From contig NC_064439.1 of the NCBI RefSeq assembly GCF_023343835.1, forward strand, positions 32,314,508-32,378,507: a stretch of DNA of 64,000 nucleotides, read 5' to 3'. Positions 24,661 through 36,990 of the stretch are shown here, piece by piece (within the stretch, counting starts at the first letter, position 1; the number at the start of each line of letters is the position of its first letter). This stretch comes from Lagopus muta (Eukaryota; Chordata; Aves; Galliformes; Phasianidae). A model generated the notes under the pieces. It searched no databases, was not told where the DNA came from, and saw only the letters and a list, made by a program, of their open reading frames with translations. The translations under genes were made by a program, and so were the position numbers.

Positions 24661-25478
24661 AGAAGAGAAGGAAAGAGCATTTGTTTCATATAAACTTCTC
24701 TCCACCTAGAACAGAGCAAATTATGGGAATGACCTTAAAGTAGAGCTGTTGTCTTTTCAGCATAGAACATAGTCTCTGTAGATCATGCTGGTGCAGGCTT
24801 GCTGATGTGCCCACCTCATTTTTTGTGGAACACTACAGTGATTGTCTCAGTGTCCTAGCATCACTATCACAGTTACTGAACTGTTTCACTACTAGGATAG
24901 AAATACATGTTAGCATTCAGCTACTAGAAATCTACAATAATGAGTAGTTCAACAACACTGGACAATTCCATGGGACAGGGGCACAAGACTTTCATTGTGT
25001 AAGTTTGGGTTCCACCTGCTCCATTTCTACTGAAGTGACTCCAAGGTCTCATCTTCATTAGTGCAGTAGCACTATGCTGGCTTGAGTAGAAACACTTACT
25101 ACGCATGATGAGAATAAAAAGTTAGATACAGGCCTTTTTCAGAGGTGAAAATGGTATGGATGAGATTTTTCAATATAATAGGGTTCATTTGCACTGTCTG
25201 GATAAAAGTGGGTGACACTGCAAGAACTCAGGCACAGGACTTACAGAACAAAAGGAGCATGATTGGTACAAGGGGACCCATGGTGCATCAGAGCTGGGAC
25301 ACGCAAGGCATACTTGTGATCCAAAGATCAGCAGTATTAGCTGTTCAGGTAATACGCTATCAGTCTGTACTATTGCTAACTCTGTCTCACTTGATACACA
25401 TGCAGAAGTTTCAGAAATACACTGCAGCAATTAAATTGATAGGTAGAAGGAGAAAGTCCAGTGATACTATTTCTTACA

Positions 25479-25511
25479 GTATATATTTATATATATATAT
25501 ATATATATATA
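25479..25511. repeat. (TA)n microsatellite
   Basis: An uninterrupted (TA)12 at 25488-25511, preceded by an imperfect 'gtatatat' stretch. It explains the alternating Tyr-Ile residues of the open frames crossing it on both strands (25145-25564 + and 25487-25780 -). Confidence 0.96.
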
Positions 25512-25774
25512 ATATGCATATGATATGTATAGATAACTATGGTGCAACTAACACGATTCTCTGAGGAAACAGGAAGTCTCAGCCTGATTTGCCATTGAAG
25601 GAGTGACACATCTCTCAGAGAAACACTACACAGCTGGAAAGTTTCATACAAAACTCTACAGTTAACAAACTGCACAGTTAGAAGAGTGGCATGGTTAGGA
25701 TGGTATTTTACCGGCTTACAGTTGAAAAGATTATCATGGTGGAAAAAGACAAAATAAATAAATGAAATACTCAC

Positions 25775-25990
25775 CCGCATCCTAGGCTCACAGCAGAAAA
25801 CTCCACAGAAAAAGAATCTCCAGAAAGAGAACCTTCCTAGTGGCAGTCAGCCCTTAAATGGGGTCTAGGAGAGGTGCAGCCAGGCTCCAGCCCTTCTGGT
25901 CACACAGCTGAATCGCCTTCACCTGTGCTCCATGGCTGACTCAGTGCTTGCCTCAGGTGGTCAATCAGTGGTTCAGGCCGTGACTCAACA
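25775..25990 (-). promoter_or_regulatory. Candidate minus-strand promoter and first exon, or LTR remnant
   Basis: On the minus strand a TATA-like 'ccatttaag' lies at about 25852-25860. A start would be expected near 25825-25830. An ATG then appears in 'cctaggatgcgg', immediately followed by a consensus splice donor GTGAGT (25774 down to 25769). Upstream are an E-box CAGCTG near 25907 and two AP-1 heptamers TGACTCA at 25937-25943 and 25981-25987. The block is less A+T-rich than its surroundings. This order fits a small promoter-exon-donor unit. A solo retroviral LTR could give the same picture, and I could not find LTR ends or a target-site duplication. Confidence 0.33.
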
Positions 25991-26484
25991 GTTCCTATAC
26001 AAAAATGCACTTCTTATACTTGATGTGAGAAGCCACAAGCAGCCCATTTAAAAAAAAAAAAAGCCATGCTACAGTCAAGAAACTGAGCTAAAAGTTTAAG
26101 GGCAAGTTTTCCATGAAGCTTCACTAGCTTCATCACAACCATACCATTTTGGTTTGATTTTTGTTGTTTCAAAACATCCTGGGTAGTAAAGTTTCATAAC
26201 TGAGAGACTAAAAATAGTGATTACATATGTATGTGTATCACACATACCAGTTACATATTATGGCTTGAAGTAAATACGCGTTCGATGGATATGGACAGAA
26301 AAGATTATAAACAGATCTAAGCCATGGTTATTTGAAACCAATTAACCTGTTGGTCTTTATAATTCAAATTGTAACAACCCTTATTAGCCATTTATTAGTC
26401 CTTTTATTACTCATTAAAAGAACCTCAATGTAAAGCGTTATCATTTTGGCCATTTAGATTAACAGCCCATTTGGAGAGTCCTGG
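25991..26484. other. Unique A+T-rich DNA with a homeodomain-site cluster
   Basis: An A run of 13 lies at 26050-26062. From about 26335 to 26470, 'aaccaattaacctg', 'tataattcaaattg', 'cttattagccatttattag' and 'ttttattactcattaaaag' form a dense TAAT/ATTA cluster that could be a conserved element. No gene recognised. Confidence 0.4.
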
Positions 26485-27006
26485 CAGAGCAAAGGGCCAA
26501 CTGCACTCTGGGGTGCCCCAGACCCAGCACTGCCTTCGGGTGAGGGAGGGTTGTCCCACTCTGCTCTGTGCTCTGCAGCCTCATCTTGAGCACTGGGTGT
26601 GTGTTTGGGTTCAACAATGTAAGAAGGGCGTAGAACTATAGGAGGTCATCTTAGGTACAAAGGTGGTGAAGGGTCTAGAGGGCAAGATGTATGAAGAGCG
26701 GCTGAGCCCTTTGTTTGTTCAGCCCAGAGCAGAGATCAGCTGTGACAGTGATATGGCCCGAGGGAACGGCGTGGAGCTGCATCAGCGGAGGGGCAGGTTG
26801 GGTGTCAGGAAAAGGTTGTTCACCAGGAGGCGGTGGAGATGGAACTGGCTCCACAAGGCAGTGGCCATGGCACCAAGCTGCTGGAGCTCAGGAAGCACTT
26901 GCACAGTGCTCTCAGGCATAGTGTTTGAATTTTGGGTGGTGGTGTGCAGAGCCAGCAGCTGGACTTGATCCTTGTGTGTCCCTTCCAACTCAGTAATCTA
27001 TGAGAT
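26485..27006 (+). mobile_element. CR1 LINE fragment, older subfamily
   Basis: About 520 bases of CR1 in plus orientation. The start is 'ggggtgccccagacccagca', followed by 'tgtcccactctgctctgtgc'. It continues through 'gtgaagggtctagagggcaa' and 'gatgtatgaagagcggctga' and ends at 'gtgtcccttccaactcagta'. The open frame at 26663-26968 reads as decayed C-terminal ORF2 of this subfamily (residues such as EERLSPLFVQPRAE near its start). The terminal octamer is reduced to 'aatctatgagatgat'. It is a different subfamily from the copies at 48-53 kb. Confidence 0.92.
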
Positions 27007-28106
27007 GATGTATGAGTTAAGGGTAACTTATTTCTGGACTGAGGGGCTCATCTTGTCAGATACAGAGAAGAAAAATCAAACTCTCCATTGATCACTAACC
27101 AACACAGGAACAACTAGTGACTGGAAGCGCTTTGCATGGAGTGTTTCCTCTTGGGTGCAAGGGAAGAGGAAAGAAATATATTTCAGAGTGTCAGTGATGC
27201 TGCAAATAAAGGTGCTATGCACGTATTTGAAATACCTCGAAGAACAAAGCTCTGCAGATAGGCTGCCACCTCTGACATGCAAAAGTATCTGGCAAAGCTG
27301 GGGAAAAAATGGCCAATACCATTGCAGACGAGTCTATACACGCAAAACAACTCTGATGCCAACCAGTAAAGTCTACAGAACAGGCAGCCAAGCTGAATGG
27401 CAACCACCCAGAGGGCAATCCCATTCATAATAGCTCTGTGAGCTGGGAAAATATTTGCATACAAGTTTTATGGAGGAAATTGAAATTGAGATTAAAGCCT
27501 TGATCTAATAAAAAGACTAGGCCAAACAGTGTTCTGTGCCTGAGGAGACGAGATACATTTGTGGCACTGCACACACAAACACGGCCTGAGTGTCTCGGGA
27601 ATCAGAGCTGCAGGAAAGCCCAGACCTGAGGCTCAATCCCAAATAAAACCAAGTTGGTAATGACACTTCCTTTCCTTGCAAAGGAATGACATGGCTTATT
27701 TCATTCTTACAGTGCCCCAGTGTTATTGCATTTTTTTAATAATATCATTTAGGAGAAATCAGGTACTGAAGTAATACTTCTACATTTCTGTCTTTAAGCA
27801 AAATCTTACCTTTCTGTAGCACCAAAGATGTTACCATTCCTGGCATTACCTTTCAGCTGTGTTGACAGGGTCCCCTGGTCTTTGCCATGCCCTCAGCAGA
27901 GAGACTTATGCCTGATAAGCACTGCTTCCCGTCAAGGTTATTCTGCAGTTTCGCAGACACACTGCCCGAAATAAATTAATAACAGAACACACCTATCAAT
28001 ATTTATTACAATTACTTAGCAAGAATATAAAACAAAGGCTTCATACACTGACAATGTCTTGTCAGACTAGTACAGTGACTCCAGGACCAGGCTCCCAAAA
28101 ACTCCA

Positions 28107-28127
28107 CCCCCCCCCCATCCCCCTGCA
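28107..28127. repeat. C-rich homopolymer run
   Basis: Ten consecutive C at 28107-28116, then 'atccccctgc'. It is prone to length errors in sequencing. Confidence 0.95.
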
Positions 28128-30402
28128 AACTATGTCATGTCCCATCAGAAGGTTGAGGTTGCTCTTCTGCTTCTATAAGGAAAATGGAGCACAGTCTAAA
28201 CATGAGATCTTCCCACAGAGGAATGAGAAAGCTGATAGGACTCTAGTTTGCCTTACGATAAAATATTTCCTGGTGCCAAAGGGGACTGTTGTCAAGGATA
28301 TTCATTTATTCTATCAGAGTGAAATACTCTAAAATCTTTCTAAGGCCATAACTCGTATACCAAAGCATATGTTCAAGATAGGAGTTGTACAAAACCACTG
28401 CAATTGATAAGTAAGTGGTCACATTACAGAACATTGGTTTTCAGATATAAAAAAATAGGTACAGCTGTGATTTTGGGTGTGTGATTTCTCTCTTTAACAA
28501 CATTAAGGAGAAGAAGAGTTGTGTTATTTTTTTCCTAGTGTGTCAAATGACCATTACGTTTCATATTTTGTGGCTGCTACTGAAAAAACATATTTTTGTT
28601 TTTAAAAGGTGTCTTAGTGTCTCTTATTTTTCTTCTTTTTTCCTCATTTCTTTATAAGCTTTATTGTTTCCCTGGTTCTTCATTCACTTCACAATCAAGC
28701 AGTGTGCAAGAAGTGCCAGATCAGGCTTCCTGAAAATTAAGCTCAATTAAGCCAGGTGGCCTTTGATTGCTAACGATTGATTAGAAAGGAAAAGACAGAT
28801 TTACAGCAAGCTCAGTCAATAACTGAAGATTTTTTTTCCTTGGTAGAAGAGACTTCTTTACTACCTATTGTTATTTTAGGTATTCTATTAAGATGCCTCT
28901 ATTCACGTTGCTATGACTAGATAAGAAAGGCTTTTTTATTCTCTTGGCAAACCTGTCACTTAGAAAAGAACATAATGCTGCTGGTGGTTTTACTGATTAG
29001 TGGTAGTGTTGACTATATTAAATACAGTAATGATGTTAATATATTGCTGTTTAGGTACACAGTGATGCTTGCTTTCTGCATGTGGGGAGATTACACTCTA
29101 CCACACTATTTGTTTTCATTAGTGTGGTGAGGGCGGAGAAGTACATCAGTGTGTAACCCCAGAGCAGGAGTAATGTGCAGGTAGGAACAGCACTGCACAA
29201 ATGTTTTCTTTTTGATATTTCTAGCCTTACAAAGAGTATGATGAATCTTTGACCTGACTTAAGCAACAGTGTGCCTAAGGAGTGGCTTGCATCACAAACT
29301 CAATCAATATTTGTTTCAGGCGTTTTATTCCAGACAGACAAGTTTTCTGAGGTTGTGAATAGCAGAAAATACAGCAGGCGGATGGCTAAATCCAGGAAAG
29401 GGCTGTGGCAGCAATGCACAGCACCAGTGGAAGCGTAGTACCTCAGGGAACAGTGTCTTAATTTTCTGAATTGTAATTTTGGCCTGAACTCCTATTTGGA
29501 TGCTGCTATATTCACTAGCCTTAGTATCAGTCATAATTTAAGTTGCAGAGTACCTCTGAGAAAAATGATAGTCACTTCTAGTTTTAGAAGCCTAAATACT
29601 TTTGAAAATCTGATAATCAGCTGCACAGTAGAGCATCTTGCAACCCACCACCAAAGCTCAGGGAACAGGCATGAACAGGGTTTTCTCTTTTCCTTCCTCT
29701 CTGTCTGATCTCTCTGTCAGACATCCTCACTAGGCTGTGGGAAACAGTGAGCAGCTGAATCACATCCAAAAGCAAGGGAGGGATGCATGGAAGCAGATAA
29801 AGTAATAGGTAAAGAAAACCATTGGGAAAGTGTTTTATGATGAGAGTGAGTACCAAAACTCAAAATTCTCTATCAAGCACCAGTATGGCCTGCGTTTATC
29901 CAGGCCATGTCACTTTGCTACAGTGCAAAAGCAGTGTACAACAGCAGTTTTATTGAGGGCACAGGGAACCACAAATTCCCTACTGACTTTCTCCCTCTGC
30001 AGTGACTGAAAATATGGAAGTCTAAGGGTGACAGGGAAATTAAGACAAAATCACAGCTGTACTGCTTAAGAAACTTAGGAATAGAAATGACACGGTCAAA
30101 TTAATGGAGGTGTTCTGTTGTTCAGATCTGGGAACATGGAATACAAGCCAGGTCTGGGCAATGGATGTTAAAGAAGCAGTAAAATGAGTAGCATTAAAAG
30201 TATAAAAGGACTATTATAAACTCCTGATGTGGCCTTCTTAATAAAATCTGAAAACTGGCATTGCTTCCAGTAAGGGCTACTGAAAGTGTGACTGTGTTAG
30301 TTCAGGTGGGGCCAAGAAGAGGGAAAGGAAGAGAAAACAGAGCATCAGGAGAAAGTGTTTTTCTTGTCTGATTTTGGTTTTTATTAGCAGAGTTTGTAAT
30401 GG

Positions 30403-30421
30403 AAAAAAAAAAAAAAAAAAA
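30403..30421. repeat. Poly(A) run, 19 bases
   Basis: Nineteen consecutive A with no identifiable retroposed sequence on either side. It produces the phenylalanine stretch of the minus-strand frame at 30277-30555, which is not a gene. Confidence 0.97.
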
Positions 30422-33400
30422 GAGTAGCTGGATTCCTCCACTTCATGTAATGAAGGGGAGCCTGAAGAGTTCCCACAAAGAAGGACCTTGTTTTTCTGAC
30501 ATGAGACCTTTTCCACCTTTGATTCCAGAGGTTTCAGGCCCCAGTTAACAGTCAAGACAGAAGTTAAACTAAGAAGACAGAAGAGCTTCTCTCCTTATCT
30601 TTGTGCTGGCAGTAGTGAGACATCATCTGACTTCTCAAAAAACTCTTAGCTCGTTGAGGCAAAGAAAATGACCTTGCTTTGGCTATGGACTGGAAAAAAG
30701 CAAGCTACTGTTACCTCACAAAAGTCTGACTCACTCATCCTCTGGAAAGGTGCTTGCCTTTTTCCCCACTGACTGCATCAGGGGCCTGAGCAACATGCCC
30801 AACTAAGGTGCTGTGTACCTGGAGGCACTTTGTGACAAAACATGATCTCTCAGTATGCTGTGGACCATTCTTGCCTGTGCCACTTCCATCAAAGATAATT
30901 ACTTCTTATTGTTGTGTGCTAGGTGTCTGGAAATGTGTTACCAGTCCAAAATTCAATTCTGGAGGCCTGTCCCAGACTAGGTGCTAGCGGCTTTAGTCTT
31001 TGGTTATTACCAAGAGAACTCTGTTCTGTCTGTTCTTTTCTCATAAACTGTATTTTTAATTAACTAATGAATTTTCCTCTGAAAAACTCCATCTTCTTTC
31101 ATCACTCTTACTCCTTTAGCCCTTCAATATAAGAAGTAAAATGATTGAGAACTAGAAATAAAATAGATAAAAATGAAACAGCTGTTGACCCTGATCTTTT
31201 AACTGTTCTTTTCAATTTTCAGTTACTCTGGTAAAGACCATTAATGAAGAAAACAGAGTAGTTTTATTATCTTAACTAATTCCAATCATTTTCTTAGCTG
31301 TGTAATGTAATGTTCTGTTATTATGTTACTGCAGATTGTTTTCTTAGAAAGAAGTAGGGTAGATACATTTGTGACTGGTCAAGAGATTTGGTTTACTGTT
31401 GTTCTCTCTAATTGAGAAAGTAAAGTAGAGAAATGATTGAAAGACCATTTCACACTAAGTTTGAGTTGGATAGTGGATTCACATTGACCTAAGTCTGCAA
31501 TAATACAAGTGTGAATTAGGAGCACTGTGTTTAATTAATTTCTGCTTCTTCAGTGAATGATAAAACATACTTGTCTGCATATATTTATCCATTTACAAGA
31601 TGTAACTTCATGAACTGTCAGATCAGCTTCAGAGAAATCACATGATCTGATGACATAAAGAATGAGGTAGGTGGCACTGAGTACATCCCCTCCTGCTCAG
31701 TGTGCAGCGTCTTGCAGGATTAATCCCAAACTGAGGGGAGTTATGGTTCACATTTATTAGAGTGAGCTGGTCGTTATAAGAATCAAGACACATTTCAAAT
31801 TTTGATTGAAACTAAATTGGCTGCTGGTCAATTAAACAGAAATTAGATCATCACTCACTAGGCCAAAGGCATCAACAGTAGGTTGATGCATTTCTCAATA
31901 GCGATTTCTTGAAATCATTCTCAGCTGTAATCAGAGAAAGAAAGAGGTTAATTTCTCTGCTTTCTTGTAGCTCTATCCCCTGTGAGTTCAAGATGTGGCA
32001 GCTGTGGTCACACTCTGGTGCATGAAAGCTCAGAAGATTTGAGGCTGTGCACAAGGAAGCCACACAATGAATGGAAGGAATGAGATGACAATTTGCAAAG
32101 TGTGGTTCCTGAAGATACACACAGGGTCTCATGCCTCCCAGACTGGGAAAAAAAGAAGTGTTTTAAATAGACAAACAAACAAACAAAATAATCTCACCAA
32201 CGATGAGGTAGAGTATGGAATAAGAGTAGGAGTTTCTGTGGATTTAGCCCCCTGGAGATGAAAAGAATGTGGTAAGACATTACAGGACAAAATATCCTAA
32301 TCATTGCTTGAATTTTAACAAGTAACTATGGAAAGAGGTGAGGAATCAGCATCAAGGTCACTAGTGCAGTAAATACAGTAATTGTTCACTGAGGAATATA
32401 GTTATGTCAAGAGCACTTTGTAAAAGTCAGGAAAAGCAGCTGTTTGATCCTGTGTTCATGAGTAATACGTGTCTTACAGGTCTGTGACTGCTTACTATGC
32501 ATCATACTCCCTGTATTTCCATTTTTATTTTATTTTATTCCACATAATTACAAATGGCTAATATTCCCACAAGTACAAAGCTACAGGGATGTACTTTCAT
32601 CTCGTTCTGAGGGCTTTGTGTCATTTTAAGAATAAGAAAACCTCCCACAACTGGATCAAGTGTTTGCTCTGGAATAAAATTATATCCATAACTATAAGAG
32701 AATGTCTCCCAGTCCAAAGGCTGTCTGAAGATGCCTCTCAAAGATCAAAGGACTGTGCAAAGCACTGTATGTGGGAATCTATGTGCACTTTATACTCTCT
32801 GCTGGATAACAAATGCTGTGAGCACTGTTGCAAAAACTTAAAGATTTCCTTTTGATTGTGTTAACCTGGTTTGTGTCTCCATCATCACCATCTTTCCTTT
32901 ACTTTCAAATGAAATGACATGAATCAGAGGTAGAAAAAATAATACTAGAAAATTGTTCATTTTAACAATCCATTTCAGTAACATAGTAAGTGCCTTGAAG
33001 ATTCAAAACAACTTATCAGCATATTTACAAAAAAAAATCCTACCTCTAGGCTGGTGTTGGTCAGGTACCAAGGACGAAGGTTATGCTGGCATAGTTCAAC
33101 AGCAGAAACTGTCATTTTTGAATTTATGGAGGACGAAGGAAGGTGGACCAGTGTTTTCAGTACAGTGAATATGGCATTGGAGGCCAGCAAGGAAATATGG
33201 AAAAGTACCCATGAAAACAATACAGTACAGAAGGTAACAAGTTGTGCAAGGAGCCAGGGTGTGCAGACTGAGAAGGAATCGTGGGATGAGAGAAAGGAGA
33301 CATCACATTGGTTGCAACACTGATGTCAACAGGCAATGAAACAACAGGCAGATGACAGAGGTTGCCCAGTGCAGTGAAGGTTCTGCGGCAGGAGGATTCT

Positions 33401-34539
33401 GAAGTCTAACAGAGAGGCTGCAGGAGTCCTGACCAAGAACCATGCTTTAGAAGGGAAGAAGATGTCTCAAGAGTCATAAATGGAACACAAGATCCTCTGC
33501 CAGCACATATCTATGAGTACTGGTGAATATTCCTAGTACTGGTCTCACAAAAGGATGAGTGCTTATTACTACCATTGATTACTCCATGAGCTCACCTACT
33601 AGAGGTCTAAGGGTTCAGCTCTGCTGATGGCCCATAGAAGCATCAGTGTGTTGCCATGTGATGAAGTTTGTTTTTCCATGAGCTTTCCTGAAAGCCCTAG
33701 GAAATTACTCTCACAAAACTGTATTTAAAGGACTTTATGAATACAGCACAGCTAATCAGAGGATAAGCTAGGAAATGCCAGAAGTGCCACAACCAGTTGA
33801 CTGTTACTCCTCTGGGTGTCATGGTGCCCACTAATAAAATGTCACAACCAAAATTATAATAAAAAAAGCAATCAGATTTGTTTTAGTCAATCATGCTTTG
33901 AAAATGACTGTATGGCAAGGCAAGATGTTAAAAATTCCAAACAGAAGCAATTGAGTAGGAAAAAGAAAATGTAGCTATTTGCAAATATGCCTTCTCCTCC
34001 TTCACTCTCCAGTGCAAGAGTGCTCCTAAGGGACCAGTTAACTTCAGCATGTGTATGTACTGTTCTTTAGGTCACAGTACAGCAGACTGAGACATAGAAG
34101 TTCAAGCCAAAACTGTTTTGCAATTAAGAAAGTGTTGCAAGGTGAAGTTGTGAGGGGAAATAATAAAAAGGAGGTCTTAAGTATCATATATATATATATT
34201 TACTTCAGTGGGTCTAAAGCATATGTTTTATTCTAAAGTACATGCTCGAGAAATATTGTGTTGAATTAGGCCAGATGCAGGTGTTTAAGAGAATTCATGA
34301 ACAAAGAGCAAAGCCATGTATGCTACACATTGTTCAGTACTGCAGTGGCTTTAAAGTTCTCTGGCTATCTGAGGGCAAAACTGATATAAATCACATTAGA
34401 CACATGAAATAGGAATAAAACTTGAGAAAGGACTGAATGAGGAGCAGCTCTCACTGCAGGCACCTTACAACTAATGGACACCCTGCTTTATTACAAGGAA
34501 TTGCTTTCCAGCAGGCCAGTGAGATACCAGCAGAAATTA

Positions 34540-34622
34540 AGAGACTTTTCCATGGTCTCAGAGAACACTTTGGATTGAACCTTTGTCTTCCAAGCTTTAG
34601 CCCAAACTTCACAGTCCTAAGC
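34540..34622 (-). repeat. Possible MIR-like ancient SINE scrap
   Basis: Plus-wise 'gacttttccatggtctcaga' followed by 'ggattgaacctttgtcttcc' and 'aagctttagcccaaac' loosely follows antisense MIR ('gacttgcccaaggtcac', then 'gattcgaacccaggtcttc'). The spacing is right but identity is low, so it could be chance. Confidence 0.33.
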
Positions 34623-35832
34623 AGTTGTACGTAAACCCCTCCATCCTAACTATAAATAGGCTTAATGCATTTTAAATGGAAAGATTTTGAGAATTGTGTT
34701 TTCTGAACAATACAGAACAAAGCAGAGTCCAAGTATTAATCGCTCCAGCCTTGTAATTAAATGCAGACATACTGTACTCTGACTGTGATTCTTGAAAGCT
34801 TGCCCACTTGATTTTTTTTCAGTGCAATAAAAAAGAACACCACCAAATTTTTTGAGTAAATGCAGTTTGCAATAGCTGATGTGACAATAGGTCATTGGCA
34901 TCATTACAATTAGAAATGCTTTCATGCATTAGCTGCAAATGATAATAAAAAAAAAAAGTCAGTAGTCAAGCCACTGCAAATTATTCTGCTTATTAACATC
35001 CAGTATTCTTTAAAAAGCAGTTAATGCTCATCTGTTTATTTTGTGGTTCTGTTGGGGAACAGCCCTGGGATCTGCTTTGGCACATGCCTGCCCACATGAG
35101 CCCGTGCTCATAGTTGGATGGATGTAAGCCTGTCTGGCCCAGAAGCCAAACCCTCCAATCAGAGTAGTATCATGAGCAATGGTGTGTCTTCATCAGTCTG
35201 GAACAAAAGCCAGGCTATTTGCTCCCAAATCAAAGTGTCTGCAGCCAGAACCATTGTCAGTCTTCTTCCATTCATGTCCCATGATCAGTTTTTCCCCAGC
35301 CCAAAGCAGGTAGGTGCTGTTGTCCCTCTCCAGACCTGACCTTCACTGTTGGCTTCATCTAGGAATTAAATGCATGCTGAATATTTATGATCTAGCTGTG
35401 CCAAGATCAAGCCTTTACTTCCCACTGAAAATCAGGTGGATGGTTTAATAAACAAGAAATCAGTTCCAAAAACTGAATCAACACATTACATGCCTTCAGG
35501 GCTTGGACCCCCTAGGCTACCTTCTGCTTTTCTTTTATTTGCAACCTGCACATTTTCTTTGCAGACCTAAGGCATTCAGTTACAAACAAAGCAAAAGCTG
35601 AGATTTTCTTACAACAGCTTATGTATTCTTAAATCAGATATCAGATTTGATGGGCCACAGTAGCTTAAGGGCAATAATTTCCATTTTCAGAGCATTGCTT
35701 CCATGATCACCTATAGGTCGATGAGTCCCCTGGGACAGCAAAGGAGCCACAGTGCTCCTATTTTTGCTGTGGGGGCCCTCTGGTGATCCCTGGGAAGCCC
35801 TGTCCAGCACTGAACCAAATTTTTACACTGTC

Positions 35833-36022
35833 AGGTAGTGATAGAAGAAAGGAGAACAGTTTTAAACTAAAAGAAGGGAGATTTAAATTAGATATGAGGA
35901 GGAAATATTTTATTTAGGGAATGGCAGGGTGCTGAAACAGATTGCCCAGAGAAGCTGTGGGTTTCCCATCACTGGAGGTGTTCAAGGACACATTGGATGG
36001 GGTCCTGTGCAGCCCCAGGACT
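35833..36022 (+). mobile_element. CR1 LINE fragment, truncated at both ends
   Basis: Begins at 'gtgatagaagaaaggagaac' in the C-terminal ORF2 region. It passes through 'ttttaaactaaaagaaggga' and 'cagattgcccagagaagctg' to 'tggatggggtcctgtgcagc', then stops. The last ~90 bases of a CR1, including the octamer tail, are absent. Since CR1 inserts are normally complete at the 3' end, the end was lost later, or the copy was cut when the neighbouring CR1 arrived. Confidence 0.88.
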
Positions 36023-36171
36023 ACAATAAGCTGCTTCTGAGTAAGAGCCAAGATCAGGCCAAGAGTTGGCAGGTGTAGATCAGGGACTGGACCAATAAGG
36101 AACATGTGGTGCTTGAGTATGCTCTGCTCTCTCTTCCTGCATCTTCTTCTCCCTTCTCTTCTCTGAAATAC

Positions 36172-36990
36172 CTGTATAATCAACACATGCAGCATATACC
36201 AATTGGAAGTATTAGAGATCTGTGTGCAGTCACAGGGCCATGATCTCATTGCAATCATGGAGACATGGTAGGACACCTCAGCATGGTTGGAATGCTGTCA
36301 TGGATAGCTATGTACTTTTTAGGAAAGACTGACCAGCAAGGCGAGGTGGGGATGATGCTATTTATGTGAGAGAACAACTGGAATGCATTTAACTCTGCCT
36401 AGAGATAAATGATGAACGAGTTGAGAGCTCATGGATGAGAATTAAGGGGCTGGGTAATGTGGATGACACTGTCGTAGATGTTTAACATAGGCTGCCAGAT
36501 CAGAAGGAGGAAGTCGATGATGCCTTCTTCTGAAAGTAGCTGAAAGTAGCCTCAGAATCACAGGCACTGGTTCTCATGGGGGATGTCAATCAGTTTGATA
36601 TTTGCTGGAAAAGCAATACTTCCAGGCACACACAATCCAAGATGTTCCATCAGTGCACGGAAGATAACTTTCTGATGTGGGTGATGGAGGAGCCAACGAG
36701 GAGAGGTGTGCGCTGCTGGGCCTTGTTCTTACAAACAAAGAAGGATTGTCTGGGAATGCAAAGGCTAGGGGCAACCTTAGATGCAGAGACCACGAGATAG
36801 TGGAGTTTAGGATCGTACATGGGAGAAACAAGGCAAAAAGTAGGATTTCAACCCTGGACTTCAGGAGAGCCAGCTTTGACCTCTTCAGGGACTTGCTTGG
36901 TATCTCACTGAAAGGTAAGGATGTCCAAGAGAGGTGGCTGGCATTCAACCAGCACTTCTTCCAAGTTCAAAGTATGTGCATCCCTAAGAA
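36172..36990 (+). pseudogene. CR1 ORF2 endonuclease domain, decayed
   Basis: Coding remnant of the apurinic-like endonuclease that nicks target DNA during CR1 retrotransposition. The domain start is recognisable at about 36216-36272 (GHDLIAIMETW followed by a stop). The Mg-binding/catalytic segment MGDVNQFDICW is at 36576, where the family usually has GDFN. The EEPTRRG motif lies near 36690. After a frameshift at about 36700-36715 the reading resumes with GLVLTNKEGLSGNAKA. The carboxyl catalytic motif follows as RDHEIVEF (family SDH; the Ser is changed, while Asp and His remain), then STLDFRRASFDLFRDLLG. At least five stops lie before 36576, two of them in the direct 10-bp repeat tgaaagtagc at 36531-36550. 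It cannot make a working enzyme. Confidence 0.9.

Larger units (their letters stand above)
22856..25774. other. Unique noncoding DNA containing a candidate enhancer
   Basis: No gene recognised. A G-rich purine stretch lies at about 23745-23840 and makes overlapping 60-90 codon frames. The phrase at 24129-24150 (gctggggtaaatcagcgtaa) could be another scrap of old sauropsid repeat. The homeodomain/octamer block at 24290-24660 and the (TA)n repeat at 25479-25511 are listed separately. Confidence 0.5.
27007..35832. other. Long unique stretch without CR1 or genes
   Basis: Nearly 9 kb in which no avian repeat is recognised except a doubtful MIR-like scrap at 34540-34622. It holds a C run (28107-28116), an A run of 19 (30403-30421), a CAAA run at about 32169-32186 and a short (TA)8 at 34186-34199. 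Short frames such as 27155-27430, 28054-28332 and 33054-33323 are unrecognised. The block at 28690-28800 ('gctcaattaagccagg' and 'cctttgattgctaacgattg') has an enhancer-like mix of homeodomain and TCF-type CTTTGAT motifs. Confidence 0.45.

Noticed and set aside
25145-25564. 139-codon plus-strand open frame
   Set aside because: Runs through the (TA)12 microsatellite, giving alternating Tyr-Ile residues; no domain recognised.
35914-36276. 120-codon minus-strand open frame
   Set aside because: Spans the end of one CR1, unassigned DNA and the start of the next CR1 in antisense; no protein resemblance.
36586-36948. 120-codon minus-strand open frame
   Set aside because: It is the antisense of the CR1 endonuclease coding sequence; the plus strand explains it.
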